Assembly: GCA_934661375.1 (NCBI GenBank) | Contig: CAKUJH010000009.1 | Span: 29,183-93,182, forward strand | Direction: 5' to 3' | Length of the DNA: 64,000 nucleotides | From: an uncultured Victivallales bacterium | Lineage (GTDB): Bacteria > Verrucomicrobiota > Lentisphaeria > Victivallales > UBA1829 | Shown here: piece after piece, positions 9,082 to 18,132 of the stretch | Numbering within the stretch: the stretch's first letter is position 1 | Layout: every line of letters starts with the position of its first letter | The notes under the pieces: model-generated | Seen by the model: only the letters and a program-made list of their open reading frames with translations | Database searches by the model: none | Told to the model about the DNA's origin: nothing | Program-made: the position numbers and the translations under genes

Positions 9082-9720
9082 TCAGATATTCAGTTGAGCT
9101 GATTCACATTCCGGCTGGACGTCCTGCCGTTTGACCGAAAGATAGAAATTCGCCCAGAACGTTGCTATCAGGGGACACAGCCAGATCAACCCGATTCCCA
9201 GAGTGCATACCGTTACGGCTGCGGCCGCCAGACCCCAGGCGAGTCCATACAGAAACATTGCCAGCTTATGCCCGTACATGATGGCGCGGCTTTCCTTCAA
9301 GGCTTCCGACACTTTGCATTGCGGATCGTCCAGCATGATATAAAAAGTCATGGAATACCGCAGCGAGAAAATGATTCCCGGAATAATCAGCAGCAGATAT
9401 CCGAGAATGATCAGAGCTCCGACCGCAATGCCGCCCCAGATCATGCGCACATACTGGTTGAACGGCTCGAACAGGGCCGCGAGGCTGATCGGCTCATTCC
9501 GTGTGACCCGCAGATACAGCAGTATTTTTCCGACTGAAAGCGGAAACAGCAGAATGTCGCTGAAAATGCGGACAACAGGAATTATTTTCGCGCCAAAGCA
9601 GATCGCGGTAACGATGATTTCCGCCAATATGCACCAGCCCCATTTGCCAGATAAATCATGCCATGCCTTTTTGCTCAAATCAGCGAAAGTGCTGCCCGGA
9701 GAGAGAATCTGTTGTTCCAT
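9082..9720 (-). CDS. DUF975-family integral membrane protein
   Basis: A 212-residue protein with about five hydrophobic segments. The motif YSMTFYIMLDDPQ followed by EALKESRAIMYGHK matches DUF975 (YSxxFY...S.xMxGHK). ATG at 9720 follows GAAAGGAAT. Its stop lies 30 bases before the mutarotase, and the DUF362 gene ends 15 bases upstream, so it is inside the operon. DUF975 has no known function. I infer only an inner-membrane location. Confidence 0.75.
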   Translation of the reverse strand: MEQQILSPGSTFADLSKKAWHDLSGKWGWCILAEIIVTAICFGAKIIPVVRIFSDILLFPLSVGKILLYLRVTRNEPISLAALFEPFNQYVRMIWGGIAVGALIILGYLLLIIPGIIFSLRYSMTFYIMLDDPQCKVSEALKESRAIMYGHKLAMFLYGLAWGLAAAAVTVCTLGIGLIWLCPLIATFWANFYLSVKRQDVQPECESAQLNI

Positions 9721-9735
9721 AATCTGTTATTCCTT

Positions 9736-10779
9736 TCAAATGTTGATGATTTCATATTTTCTGGAGCCAAGTCCGATTTTTTCCGCATACGCCAGCTGTT
9801 CCGTGCCTTTGAAATGCCTGCCTTTTGCCTGAACCGCCTCCAGACACGCCGTATCAATCGCGACCGGATCGGCGGAAATGAATATGCCGATATTGTCTAC
9901 ACACGGACGCATCGGACGCGGTTCGCAATCGCAGCCGGCAGTTACGTTGACTGCAAAATTCATATAGATATTGCGTTTGCCGTGATGGGATGCGTAGGCG
10001 TATTCCACTAATTTTTCGCGGAAAATCTGTTTTCCGAACAGCGCATTCCACAGACTGCTGAGGTTCAGAATGGAAACGGCATGGCGCGGGCAGATCGAGA
10101 AACAGGCGCCGCAGCCGATACATTTTTCATGGTCGATGAAGGATTTTTTCCCGATGGTGATGGCATTGCGCTGACAGCGGGTCATGCAGAGTTTGCAGCG
10201 TTTGCACAGAAAATTCCAGATTTTCGGTTTGACGCCCAGGTGCATCGCCATCTTTCCGCCTTTGGAGGCAAAGCCCATCGACAGCTGTTTGATCGCGCCG
10301 CCGAAACCCGCCAGCATATGCCCTTTGAAATGAGACAGAACCAGCGTCTGCGGACTGTCCGCCAGCAGTTTGCCCAGCGAACAGTACCGGAAATATTTCA
10401 GATTGACTTCCACATCTTCGGCTTCTTCGCCGTGCGCGCCGTCGGCAATGACTGCCGGAATCCGGGTGAATCCGTGCGCCTGCGCCAGTTTGAGATGTTT
10501 TTCCCGGTTGAAACGTTCCCCGCCGTACAGAACACTGGTTTCGGCAAAAAAACTTTCCACCCCGCGCTTTTCCAGCAGGTCAATAATTGCATCATACGTG
10601 TGCGGAACTAAATACGTGCGGTTGCCGCGTTCCCCGAAATGCACTTTCAGCGGGATCTTTTTTTCCAGCTGAACATTTTCCCGTTCGAGGTAGGCGGACA
10701 GCAGTTCGCCCGCGGTCCGGCAGATTTCATCCGCCGGGGCTTTGGCGCTGACCGGTTTGAAATATACTTTTGACGACAT
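9736..10779 (-). CDS. DUF362 protein with two 4Fe-4S clusters
   Basis: A 347-residue protein. The N-terminal 200 residues have the DUF362 fold (LVLSHFKGHMLAGFGGAIKQLSMG). A two-cluster ferredoxin segment follows: CKRCKLCMTRC and CIGCGACFSIC, each with a C-terminal cysteine-proline or related partner. A second DUF362 part ends with VDNIGIFISADPVAIDTACL. Such proteins are common in anaerobes and are thought to carry electrons, but the reaction is unknown. It lies 26 bases after the hypF-like gene, so it is plausibly part of a redox/hydrogenase operon. ATG follows CAGGAG. Confidence 0.88.
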   Translation of the reverse strand: MSSKVYFKPVSAKAPADEICRTAGELLSAYLERENVQLEKKIPLKVHFGERGNRTYLVPHTYDAIIDLLEKRGVESFFAETSVLYGGERFNREKHLKLAQAHGFTRIPAVIADGAHGEEAEDVEVNLKYFRYCSLGKLLADSPQTLVLSHFKGHMLAGFGGAIKQLSMGFASKGGKMAMHLGVKPKIWNFLCKRCKLCMTRCQRNAITIGKKSFIDHEKCIGCGACFSICPRHAVSILNLSSLWNALFGKQIFREKLVEYAYASHHGKRNIYMNFAVNVTAGCDCEPRPMRPCVDNIGIFISADPVAIDTACLEAVQAKGRHFKGTEQLAYAEKIGLGSRKYEIINI

Positions 10780-10805
10780 AAAGATGAGAACTCCTGTTTA
10801 CAGTT

Positions 10806-13139
10806 TTATTCGCCGGCGGAAAAGCCAGCTGCGTATGTCTGCCCGACCGGAACGCAGGATTCATCCGACGGCAGCAGTTCATGAGTGAAAACCTGAAATC
10901 CGCCGGCTGCCAGTTTCTGTTCCGTTTCGGCAAGCAGAACCGGATCCTGAAACAGCGAGCCGGACAGCACAATTTCCCGCAGTCCGGTATTTTCGCGCGC
11001 AAACTCCGCCATATCCAGCAGACTGTCCGCCAGTGCCCGGTAAAATGCTTCGGCATACAGAACCTTGTCTTCCTCCGAAACGTATTTCAGTTCCGCGAGC
11101 CGGCAGAACGTTTCCGACCAGTCAATCAGCCGGAAGCCGTTTTCGTCAGAACTGCGGAACTGGAACCGGGAAGAGATTTGTTCCGGAATTGCGGAACCGG
11201 GTTCAAAACGCTGTGCGTATTTGCGCAGAAGCAGCAGACAGCGGTCCGGGTAGGTGCAGAAATCCGGCGCAATCCCGATTCCCGCGCAAACGGTATTGAT
11301 CAGCCGCAGCGCGGAATGAGTCAGTTCCGCCGGCTGGACATACTGTTTTTTCCAAAGTTCATATTCGTTGTAATCGACTCCCAGACGTGCCAGCAGTTCC
11401 GGGGACGGCTCAATACTGCGGGCGATAAGCTGTTCGATGAAAAGACGTGCCGGGCGGCGGTTTTCCGCACTGCCGGGCTGAAACGCCGCAATCCGGCTGA
11501 AACCGTCCAGCCGCGCATCCAGACATTCCGACCCCCATTCCGTTCCGTCCGGTCCGGGCGAACCGTTGTTCAGGACCAGCGCCAGAGCGCGTTTCAGCCG
11601 ATGTTCCGCCATGCACGCCAGCGCGTGGGCGTGGTGTGTCTGAATCGTAACTAACGGCAGACCATGCAGATCTGCAAAATCGGCGCAGGCACGCGCACTG
11701 AAACTGTCCCGGTTCATATCACATGCCATGACGTCCGGAACACAGTCGAACAGATACGTGAAACGTTCGAACATTTCGCGCAGAATTCCGGTTTCAGCAT
11801 CGCCATCCAGAGTGCCGACAGCCTGCGAGGGGATGATCTGTCCGGTCATTCCGATGGCAACCGCCGCCTGAGAATCACAGCCGAACGCACCGACAATTTT
11901 CGGGAACGGTTTTTCGGTCGCAATTCCCTGCGGCACATAGCCGCGCGCCCGGCGCAGAAAGATCGTTTTCCCTTTATACACCTGACAGATCGACGGCGGG
12001 CAGGGGTGAGACGTCTTCAAGTCGTGGCAGAGAAACTTGTCGGTGAAAGCCATGAGACGGTTGAAAATTTCATCAATATCCAGACATTCCGCTTTTCCCG
12101 GCCGGTTGTCGCCGCAGGTAACCAGCATATCAAACGGGGGAACAGATATTTCGGTCCGGTGTTCAAAAATCAGCTTTTCGGGCAGGGATGGCGGCAGACC
12201 GACTGCCAGTGTGTCGGTATCCGGCGAAATGGCTTCCGCCAGAGGCGGCACCGCTTCGGGATTTTTCTTTTTCCTCAGAATCAGAACCGGCGCCGCCGGG
12301 GAAGTGAGGAGTTCGGCTTCTTTTTCCGAACATTCACAATATTTGCGGATGGTTTCCAGATCGCGTGCCATCAGACAGAGCGGACGATCCGGCAGTTTCC
12401 GTTTCCGGCGCAGACGCAGAATCGTATCCTGATTGAAGGCATCGGCAAAGAGCTGGAACCCGCCGTAAAGAGCCTGAACAGCAACGATTTCCCCGTTTTT
12501 CAACGCTTCCCGTGCCAGACACAGCGGATTGGCGTCCGAGACCAGATCGCCGTACATATCCAGCAGGAAAAACTGCGGACCGCAATGCGGACATGCCAGG
12601 GTTTCCGAATGGCAGTGGTGCAAATCATCCGTATTTTCTTTTTCCACTTTGCAGTCTGCGCACATCGGGAACGCAGTCAAGGACGTGTTCCGGCGGATGA
12701 ACGGGCTGCGCAGAGCGTAAGAATACTGCGGACCGCATTCCGCACAGCTGAAAAACGGATAACAGTAACGCCGGGAAGAAGAATCCAGCGCTTCCCGGAC
12801 ACAGTCAGGGCAGGGGGCGCGGTCCGCCCGGATTTCCGGGATTTCCTTCACCTCGTCCAGCAGACGGAAAAACGGCTGGCATTTGTCGTCCGGCACATTG
12901 GTTTCGCGTTTGATGACGCAGACGGAGTTGAGCCGGAATGCACCCGGCACTGTCGCCGGCAGACTGCGGATAAAGCTGCTGATCTGTTCATCGGTTCCTT
13001 CCAGACGCAGAAAAATGCCCTTGTCCGAATTGGCGGTCCAGCCGGTCAGCCCGGCTTCCGAGACAATTTTCCAGAAGAAAGGCCGGACGCCTCCCGTCTG
13101 AACAGCTCCCCGCAATTCGAATGTGACACAGTTCTTCAT
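10806..13139 (-). CDS. Divergent HypF-like carbamoyltransferase
   Basis: A 777-residue protein whose ATG (13139) overlaps the hydF stop as ATGA. Domain order is that of HypF: acylphosphatase-like (1-90, VQTGGVRPFFW with the catalytic Arg and a later Asn), two zinc fingers (CPDC...CAEC, CADC...CPHC, with HHCH), YrdC-like (about 200-370) and Kae1/TobZ-like (about 420-777). Key sites drift. VQGVGFRP is VQTGGVRP, KGLGGF is QALYGGF, the metal-binding DGTGYG is NNGSPG, and the C-terminal NDGG is SDES; HHAH is kept. HypF normally makes the CN ligands of [NiFe] hydrogenase. Here it is coupled to an [FeFe] maturase, so its substrate may differ. Confidence 0.85.
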   Translation of the reverse strand: MKNCVTFELRGAVQTGGVRPFFWKIVSEAGLTGWTANSDKGIFLRLEGTDEQISSFIRSLPATVPGAFRLNSVCVIKRETNVPDDKCQPFFRLLDEVKEIPEIRADRAPCPDCVREALDSSSRRYCYPFFSCAECGPQYSYALRSPFIRRNTSLTAFPMCADCKVEKENTDDLHHCHSETLACPHCGPQFFLLDMYGDLVSDANPLCLAREALKNGEIVAVQALYGGFQLFADAFNQDTILRLRRKRKLPDRPLCLMARDLETIRKYCECSEKEAELLTSPAAPVLILRKKKNPEAVPPLAEAISPDTDTLAVGLPPSLPEKLIFEHRTEISVPPFDMLVTCGDNRPGKAECLDIDEIFNRLMAFTDKFLCHDLKTSHPCPPSICQVYKGKTIFLRRARGYVPQGIATEKPFPKIVGAFGCDSQAAVAIGMTGQIIPSQAVGTLDGDAETGILREMFERFTYLFDCVPDVMACDMNRDSFSARACADFADLHGLPLVTIQTHHAHALACMAEHRLKRALALVLNNGSPGPDGTEWGSECLDARLDGFSRIAAFQPGSAENRRPARLFIEQLIARSIEPSPELLARLGVDYNEYELWKKQYVQPAELTHSALRLINTVCAGIGIAPDFCTYPDRCLLLLRKYAQRFEPGSAIPEQISSRFQFRSSDENGFRLIDWSETFCRLAELKYVSEEDKVLYAEAFYRALADSLLDMAEFARENTGLREIVLSGSLFQDPVLLAETEQKLAAGGFQVFTHELLPSDESCVPVGQTYAAGFSAGE

Positions 13140-14374
13140 AATTCTCCGCGAATGTTTTTCCGGTATGCCGCCAGAGCATCCGGGAAGGGACGCAGGGTCC
13201 GTTCCAGTATGCCGAAGCAGAACGCAATGGCAGTTCCGTAATTGGTGAACGGCACGCCCTGCTGTCCGCACCGGTACATCCGGTACAGAACTTCCCGTCG
13301 GTTGAACATGCAGGCTCCGCAATGTATGACCAGATCAATGCCGGAAAGTTCGGCGGGAAAGTCGTGTCCCTGCACAAATTTGAATTTCAGATCCGGCAAA
13401 CTGCGCGACCGCAGCCATTTCGGAATCTTGACCCTTCCGATGTCTTCCCCGACCGGCGGGTGCGCACAGGCTTCCGCAATCATGACGGTTGAATCATTGG
13501 TCAGCCGGGAAATGGCTGCCGCACCTGCGGCACAAACGGCAAGATCCCCTTTCATCCGCGCCATGAGAATGGAAAAGGAGGTCAGCGGAATGGAATCGGG
13601 AATCATTCTGGAAACCGTGCCGAACGCCTGGGAATCGGTAACTGCCAACACCGGCGGTTCCTTGAGATTGCTCAATGCTGTTTCCACGGCGTTTTCCTTG
13701 ACCGTAATGCAATAGGCGTCGTGATCGAGAGTGCTGCGGATCGCCTGCACCTGCGGCAGAATCATGCGTCCGCGCGGCGCTTCCTGATCAATCGGGGTAA
13801 TCAGCAGCACGGGTTTTCCCGGTGCGGCAACCCCGTCCATCATTCCCTGTGCATTGAGAAAATCCTCCGGTGCTTTCCGCAGAATTTTTTCGCGCAGAGT
13901 ATCCAGTCCGGTTCCGTTGACCGCGGAAATGCAGACAAAGTCCGTTTTTTCCGCTGTCAGCTTATCCTGCAGTGCAGACGGCGGAGCGGAACGGTCGGAT
14001 TTATTGAAAACCACAATCAAGGGGATGTTGTTTTTCCGGAAATGTTCCAGCAGTTCTTCCTCGAAAGAGGTCCAGCCGGAATCCGTTACCAGCAAAGCCA
14101 GATCCGTTCGTTCGAATATTCTGCGGCTTTTTTCTGTCCGGAGAGCTCCCAGTTCGCCCGCGTCGTCATCCAGTCCGGCGGTGTCTATCAGCAGAACCGG
14201 ACCGAGCGGCAGCATTTCCATGGGTTTCTCAACGGGATCAGCAGTCGTACCGGGCTGGTCGGAGACAATGGAGACAGACTGTCCGGCGAGCGCGTTGAGC
14301 AAAGATGATTTGCCCGCGTTCCTTCTGCCGAAAATGCCGATCTGGAGCCTGAGTCCTTTGGGCGTATTTTGCAT
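13136..14374 (-). CDS. hydF: [FeFe]-hydrogenase H-cluster maturation GTPase HydF
   Basis: A 412-residue protein; ATG at 14374 follows AGGAGGT (an in-frame upstream ATG at 14428 lacks this). The GTPase domain has the P-loop GRRNAGKS (16-23), DTAGLDD and NKSD. The C-terminal domain keeps all cluster ligands in EACAHPP and VIHCGACM, followed by VPFTNYGTAIA. HydF is the scaffold on which the 2Fe subcluster is assembled and handed to apo-hydrogenase. The radical-SAM partners HydE and HydG and the hydrogenase itself are not in the window. First gene of the operon, 4-base overlap with the hypF-like gene. Confidence 0.95.
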   Translation of the reverse strand: MQNTPKGLRLQIGIFGRRNAGKSSLLNALAGQSVSIVSDQPGTTADPVEKPMEMLPLGPVLLIDTAGLDDDAGELGALRTEKSRRIFERTDLALLVTDSGWTSFEEELLEHFRKNNIPLIVVFNKSDRSAPPSALQDKLTAEKTDFVCISAVNGTGLDTLREKILRKAPEDFLNAQGMMDGVAAPGKPVLLITPIDQEAPRGRMILPQVQAIRSTLDHDAYCITVKENAVETALSNLKEPPVLAVTDSQAFGTVSRMIPDSIPLTSFSILMARMKGDLAVCAAGAAAISRLTNDSTVMIAEACAHPPVGEDIGRVKIPKWLRSRSLPDLKFKFVQGHDFPAELSGIDLVIHCGACMFNRREVLYRMYRCGQQGVPFTNYGTAIAFCFGILERTLRPFPDALAAYRKNIRGEL

Positions 14375-14553
14375 AAGAGCCTGACCTCCTGCCGTGTCTC
14401 CGGTCAATGACCGTCGCCGCACCGGCACTGTTTTTTTATTTTCGAATGCGGTAACTTACAGCCGATTTGACGGTTTTTCCAGTTTTTTTTCAGTGTTTTG
14501 CTTGAAATTTTCAGCAAGAAAGGGCATGTTGTCGGAAAACAGGAGAACATCGA

Positions 14554-15285
14554 ATGGATTTGCGAGGAAAAAAAGTGCTGGTAACCGGCGGCGGCCGGCG
14601 GGTCGGGCGTGAGCTGGTGAAGACTTTTGCCGCGAAGGGCGCACGGGTGGTCATTCACTGCAACCGTTCTGCGGAGGATGCCCGCGGACTGCTGGCGGAA
14701 ATCGGCGGAACGGACGCCGGTCATGAACTGTTTCAATGTGATCTGACGGATCTTGCCCGTCTGGAACAGATTGCTCCGCAGTATCTCACCGGCTGTTCGC
14801 TGCTCATCAACAACGCTTCGGTTTTTCTGCGCCGGAAACTGACGGAAGAAGACCTGGCTTCCCGGCAGATGCAGATGACGGTCAATTACACCGCCCCGGT
14901 TCTGCTGATGCAGCTGTTTGCTCAATACGGAGAACGTCCCGGTGCAGTCATCAATTTTCTGGATCAGGCGATCTGCCGCCCGGATGAAAATTCGTTCAGC
15001 TACGGCATATCCAAGAAAGCACTGGCAGATGCCACCCGAACCGCGGCTTTGCAGCTGGCTCCGGAAATACGCGTCAACGGCATTGCGCCCGGTCCGGTTC
15101 TGCCGCCGCCGGAGATGCCGCATTCACGCATGGAAAAGACCTTGCGCAGTGTGCCGCTGCAGCGTCCTGTGAACTTGAAGGATCTCTGTTCCGGAGCGGT
15201 GTTCCTGGCGGAAAATGAATCGGTTACCGGAACTGTCCTCTTTATCGACTGCGGACAGAGTCTGTGTCAGAATCCGCGCGGCTGA
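14554..15285 (+). CDS. Short-chain dehydrogenase, FolM/pteridine-reductase-like
   Basis: A 243-residue SDR with NAD(P) loop TGGGRRVGREL (11-21), NNAS, and the catalytic YGISK. TGGGRRVG with an arginine pair favours NADPH and resembles FolM and PTR1 (dihydromonapterin / pteridine reductases). Other SDR roles cannot be excluded. A CAGGAG site lies before the ATG. It diverges from hydF and converges with the kinase gene, which ends six bases away. Confidence 0.78.
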   Translation: MDLRGKKVLVTGGGRRVGRELVKTFAAKGARVVIHCNRSAEDARGLLAEIGGTDAGHELFQCDLTDLARLEQIAPQYLTGCSLLINNASVFLRRKLTEEDLASRQMQMTVNYTAPVLLMQLFAQYGERPGAVINFLDQAICRPDENSFSYGISKKALADATRTAALQLAPEIRVNGIAPGPVLPPPEMPHSRMEKTLRSVPLQRPVNLKDLCSGAVFLAENESVTGTVLFIDCGQSLCQNPRG

Positions 15286-15291
15286 ATCCGT

Positions 15292-17106
15292 TCATTCCTG
15301 CGGCGCGTCCAAGCATTGCCGGAATGCCGTTCCGAAACAGGATGATTGGGAGAGCAGGGCAAGCGCCTGATCCCGTTTCCCGTGTTTCAGCAGACTGACC
15401 CCCAGACAGATATTCTTGGTTTCGGGGGTGCGTCCTGCCAGCTGAGCCAGCAGTTCATCCTGCGGCAGTTCTGTCAGTTCCAGCGGAATGAGTTTCATGG
15501 TTTTCTGATTTCTGCCGTAAACCGTTCCCTTGACCGTTCCGATAATCCGGACTGGCAGTTTTTCCTGATTTTCCGTCAGCCGCAGCTGAACGGTTTCTCC
15601 GCATCTTTTTTCCCAGCTGTTCCGGAAATCCGGTTTGAGCGTGGAAAGTTCATACAGCAGATTGTCCGCTTCCGGGTATAAGGTTCTGCCATGTTTCCCG
15701 CGGTACAGCTGCAAAGCCTGCTGCCAGTCGCCATTCAGAATAAGCGCAGCCGTTTCCACACATAATTCACTGCGCAGATGATATTGTGTCAGCTGGAATC
15801 CCCGGATCAGTTCCGCCCGTTCTGCACTTGTTTCTTTTTTATACGGACCGTTGTATTGACTGTATATACCGATGACTTTGTCGAAATCGCAGTCGGCGGC
15901 ATATCCAGCGGTCTGTCTTGCCAGCTTTCTCAGTACTTCCGCAACCGTCAGTTCCGGTGATTGCACAGGCTGTTTTTTCGGAAGAAACAGAATAAATCCG
16001 CAGAGCAGAATAAGTATGAATCCGATGCCGGCTGCCGAAATCCGCAGAAGCTGTTTCCAGTGGAAGCGGAACGGTTTTTCTGCAGGTTGAGCGGTCTGCT
16101 GTGAAGTCTGTTTCATGGTAGAGGGCAGGATCCGGTTTTTCAGACACGCTTCCAGATCCAATGCGAGTTCTGTGATGTTTGCATAACGTTCGTCGCGTTT
16201 TTTCTTCAGACAGCGGAGAATGACGGATTCCATGCCCGGACGCAATCCGGGGTTCAGACGGCGGGGCGGGACCGGTTCGGTTAGAGCGTGCATTCTGCGC
16301 AGTTCGTCCGGATCGTCGGATTCGAACGGCAGTCTGCCGGTGCAGAGCTGATAAAGGGTAACCCCGATGGAATAAATATCGGCGCGGGAGTCGCAGTTCC
16401 CCGCATCGGCTGCCTGTTCCGGCGACATGTATTGCGGCGTGCCGAGTGATGTGAGGTCCGCGGTAACGCTCTGGCTGCCGATCCGGCTGTCCCCGATGAT
16501 TTTGGAGAGTCCCAGATCCAGCAGCTTGACTTCCCCGTCCCGGTCGAACATGATGTTTTCCGGCTTGATGTCCCGGTGAACGATGCCGAGTTTTTCCGCT
16601 TCCACAAGACCGGAACAGATTTCCAGCAGAATCAGTGCGGCATGATCCTGATCCAGTTTGCCTTCCTGTTCCAGCAGATCCTGCGCGCTGCCGCCGGGAA
16701 TGTATTCCATGACCAGATACACATTGCCCTGGTCATAACCGCAGTCGTAGATCCGGACGATGTTCGGGTGATTGATCCGGGCGCAGATCCGTGCCGCCTG
16801 CATGAACCGGCTGCAGGATGCCTGATCGGTCATATATTCCATGCGGAGCATTTTGATGGCGACGGGCAATCCCAGGGCGGGATGTGTTCCCAGATAAACT
16901 TTGCCCATGCCGCCGAATCCGATCAGCCCGGTAACGGGATAAGACCCGATCCGTTCCGGCAGCCGGCGGTCGATTTCCGTATATTCCTCTACCATGGTCT
17001 GCCGGTTGATTTCAAAAGTGAAACCGCAGACGCATTCCGCATTGGAACCGGCGTCCACATGTTCCAGTTCCGTGATTTTCCGGCAGTTCGGACATTGAAT
17101 CTTCAT
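15292..17106 (-). CDS. Transmembrane Ser/Thr protein kinase (Pkn type)
   Basis: A 604-residue protein. An N-terminal zinc ribbon (C5, C8, C25, C27) precedes a Hanks-type kinase domain (about 55-320) with GFGGMGKVYLG, VAIKML, HRDIKPENIMF and DLGLSK in place of DFG. A single membrane helix (about 355-375, LLRISAAGIGFILILLCGF) leads to an outer C-terminal domain I do not recognise; it has no PASTA repeats. Such kinases are typical of planctomycete/lentisphaerote genomes. The input signal is unknown. An FHA protein at 49577 could be a phosphothreonine reader for it, which is inference only. Confidence 0.88.
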   Translation of the reverse strand: MKIQCPNCRKITELEHVDAGSNAECVCGFTFEINRQTMVEEYTEIDRRLPERIGSYPVTGLIGFGGMGKVYLGTHPALGLPVAIKMLRMEYMTDQASCSRFMQAARICARINHPNIVRIYDCGYDQGNVYLVMEYIPGGSAQDLLEQEGKLDQDHAALILLEICSGLVEAEKLGIVHRDIKPENIMFDRDGEVKLLDLGLSKIIGDSRIGSQSVTADLTSLGTPQYMSPEQAADAGNCDSRADIYSIGVTLYQLCTGRLPFESDDPDELRRMHALTEPVPPRRLNPGLRPGMESVILRCLKKKRDERYANITELALDLEACLKNRILPSTMKQTSQQTAQPAEKPFRFHWKQLLRISAAGIGFILILLCGFILFLPKKQPVQSPELTVAEVLRKLARQTAGYAADCDFDKVIGIYSQYNGPYKKETSAERAELIRGFQLTQYHLRSELCVETAALILNGDWQQALQLYRGKHGRTLYPEADNLLYELSTLKPDFRNSWEKRCGETVQLRLTENQEKLPVRIIGTVKGTVYGRNQKTMKLIPLELTELPQDELLAQLAGRTPETKNICLGVSLLKHGKRDQALALLSQSSCFGTAFRQCLDAPQE

Positions 17107-17240
17107 AGTCGGCTGATCCTGTTTCCTTATTTCTGTTAAATATAAACCATCGTCACCGGAAAGTCAAGCGGGAAAATGGTTCAGGAAAGATTCAGTACGC
17201 CGGATTCAAACGTATTTTCTGTTTTTTTCAGAAAAAGAGC

Positions 17241-17268
17241 TTGCATTTTGCAAAAACCGAGGTAAATT
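17241..17268 (+). promoter_or_regulatory. Promoter of tRNA-Thr
   Basis: TTGCAT (17241-17246) and TAAATT (17263-17268) with a 16-base spacer, 16 bases upstream of the tRNA. Confidence 0.45.
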
Positions 17269-17284
17269 ATATTCCCGTAATCAA

Positions 17285-17359
17285 GCCAATGTAGCACAGC
17301 GGTAGTGCAGCTCATTCGTAATGAGCAGGTCATCGGTTCAAATCCGATCATTGGCTCCA
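17285..17359 (+). tRNA. tRNA-Thr (anticodon CGT)
   Basis: Acceptor stem GCCAATG (17285-17291) pairs with CATTGGC (17349-17355), followed by T and encoded CCA. Anticodon loop TTCGTAA is closed by GCTCA/TGAGC; T arm contains GGTTCAAATCC. It decodes ACG. A promoter lies just upstream. Confidence 0.97.
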
Positions 17360-17518
17360 TTTTTTTATGTAAAAATTTCCTTTTTGCTTACCCTGAATTT
17401 TTTTTCTTTGTTTTTTGTTATGATGCTTTACCGCAATAACGAAAATCTGCACCCTATTTCAGATTAGGAAAATATAGGGCGGCTTGATGCTTTTTACAGG
17501 ATTTTTCCGATTGAAGCC

Positions 17519-17546
17519 TTGAAACATTCTGTATTATGAATATAAT
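17519..17546 (+). promoter_or_regulatory. Promoter of GntR-like remnant
   Basis: TTGAAA (17519-17524) and TATAAT (17541-17546), spacer 16, lead to an AAAGGA site and an ATG at 17577, so the remnant below still has expression signals. Confidence 0.4.
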
Positions 17547-17576
17547 TTCAGACAGAGACAGGCAAAGGAATTGAGC

Positions 17577-17990
17577 ATGACAGGAAAAGCGGAAAAAATA
17601 GCCGGAGAATTGCGGGGACGCATTGCCGGAATGAAACCGGGAGATAAACTGCCGTCCGATGAAAACGGTCCGTATCAACTTGTTCAAACCGGATTCCGCA
17701 CGGTATTGCCGCCCTATTCGAAGACTCCAATCGAAGTGCGGAAAATCCTCCAAGGCATTACTATAGCATTTTTCAGCCGTTTTTTCAATTTCATTTTCCG
17801 GTACCGTTTTGAAAAATCCGTAAAAAACGGATCCGGCGCCGGTATTGGCGGGAATTTTTCCGACGGCAGTTTCCGATTCGTCTCCCGGCACAGATTGCAG
17901 GCAATGGTTCTCTTGATGGTCCCGGTATCGCCGGAGACGGGATCCGATGACGGGACACAAAAACCAAAAAGGAATCATGCAAGTTCCTGA
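17577..17990 (+). pseudogene. GntR-family regulator remnant
   Basis: The frame opens with an ATG behind AAAGGA. Its first 28 residues (ending MKPGDKLPSDEN) match the beginning of a GntR winged-helix domain, including the KPGDKLPS motif. After that, similarity stops: no recognition helix follows, and the remaining 110 residues look like no effector domain. I read it as a regulator truncated by a deletion or rearrangement. The whole stretch 17360-18132 holds no other convincing gene. It could instead be a small novel protein; confidence is modest. Confidence 0.4.
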
Positions 17991-18030
17991 CGGTTGTAAT
18001 GCTCCCCGGAAATTGTACAGGATTCCCTTC

Positions 18031-18092
18031 GGCATTTCCGGATCCCGGCGTCGGAAATGCCCGCTCCGCTTTCGAATTTTCCGGCGGAGCGG
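18031..18092 (-). terminator. Tandem hairpins downstream of DUF4838 gene
   Basis: Two adjacent inverted repeats: ggcatttccg (18031-18040) with cggaaatgcc (18052-18061), and ccgctccg (18061-18068) with cggagcgg (18085-18092). Neither has a long T-run, so they may protect the 3' end rather than terminate. Confidence 0.4.
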
Positions 18093-18132
18093 ACTTTATA
18101 CCGTTCCGGTCTGATTCCGGTTCAATATAAGA

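Noticed and set aside
17454..18035. Minus-strand frame over the GntR remnant region
   Set aside because: No recognisable motif or ribosome site; composition typical of non-coding frame.
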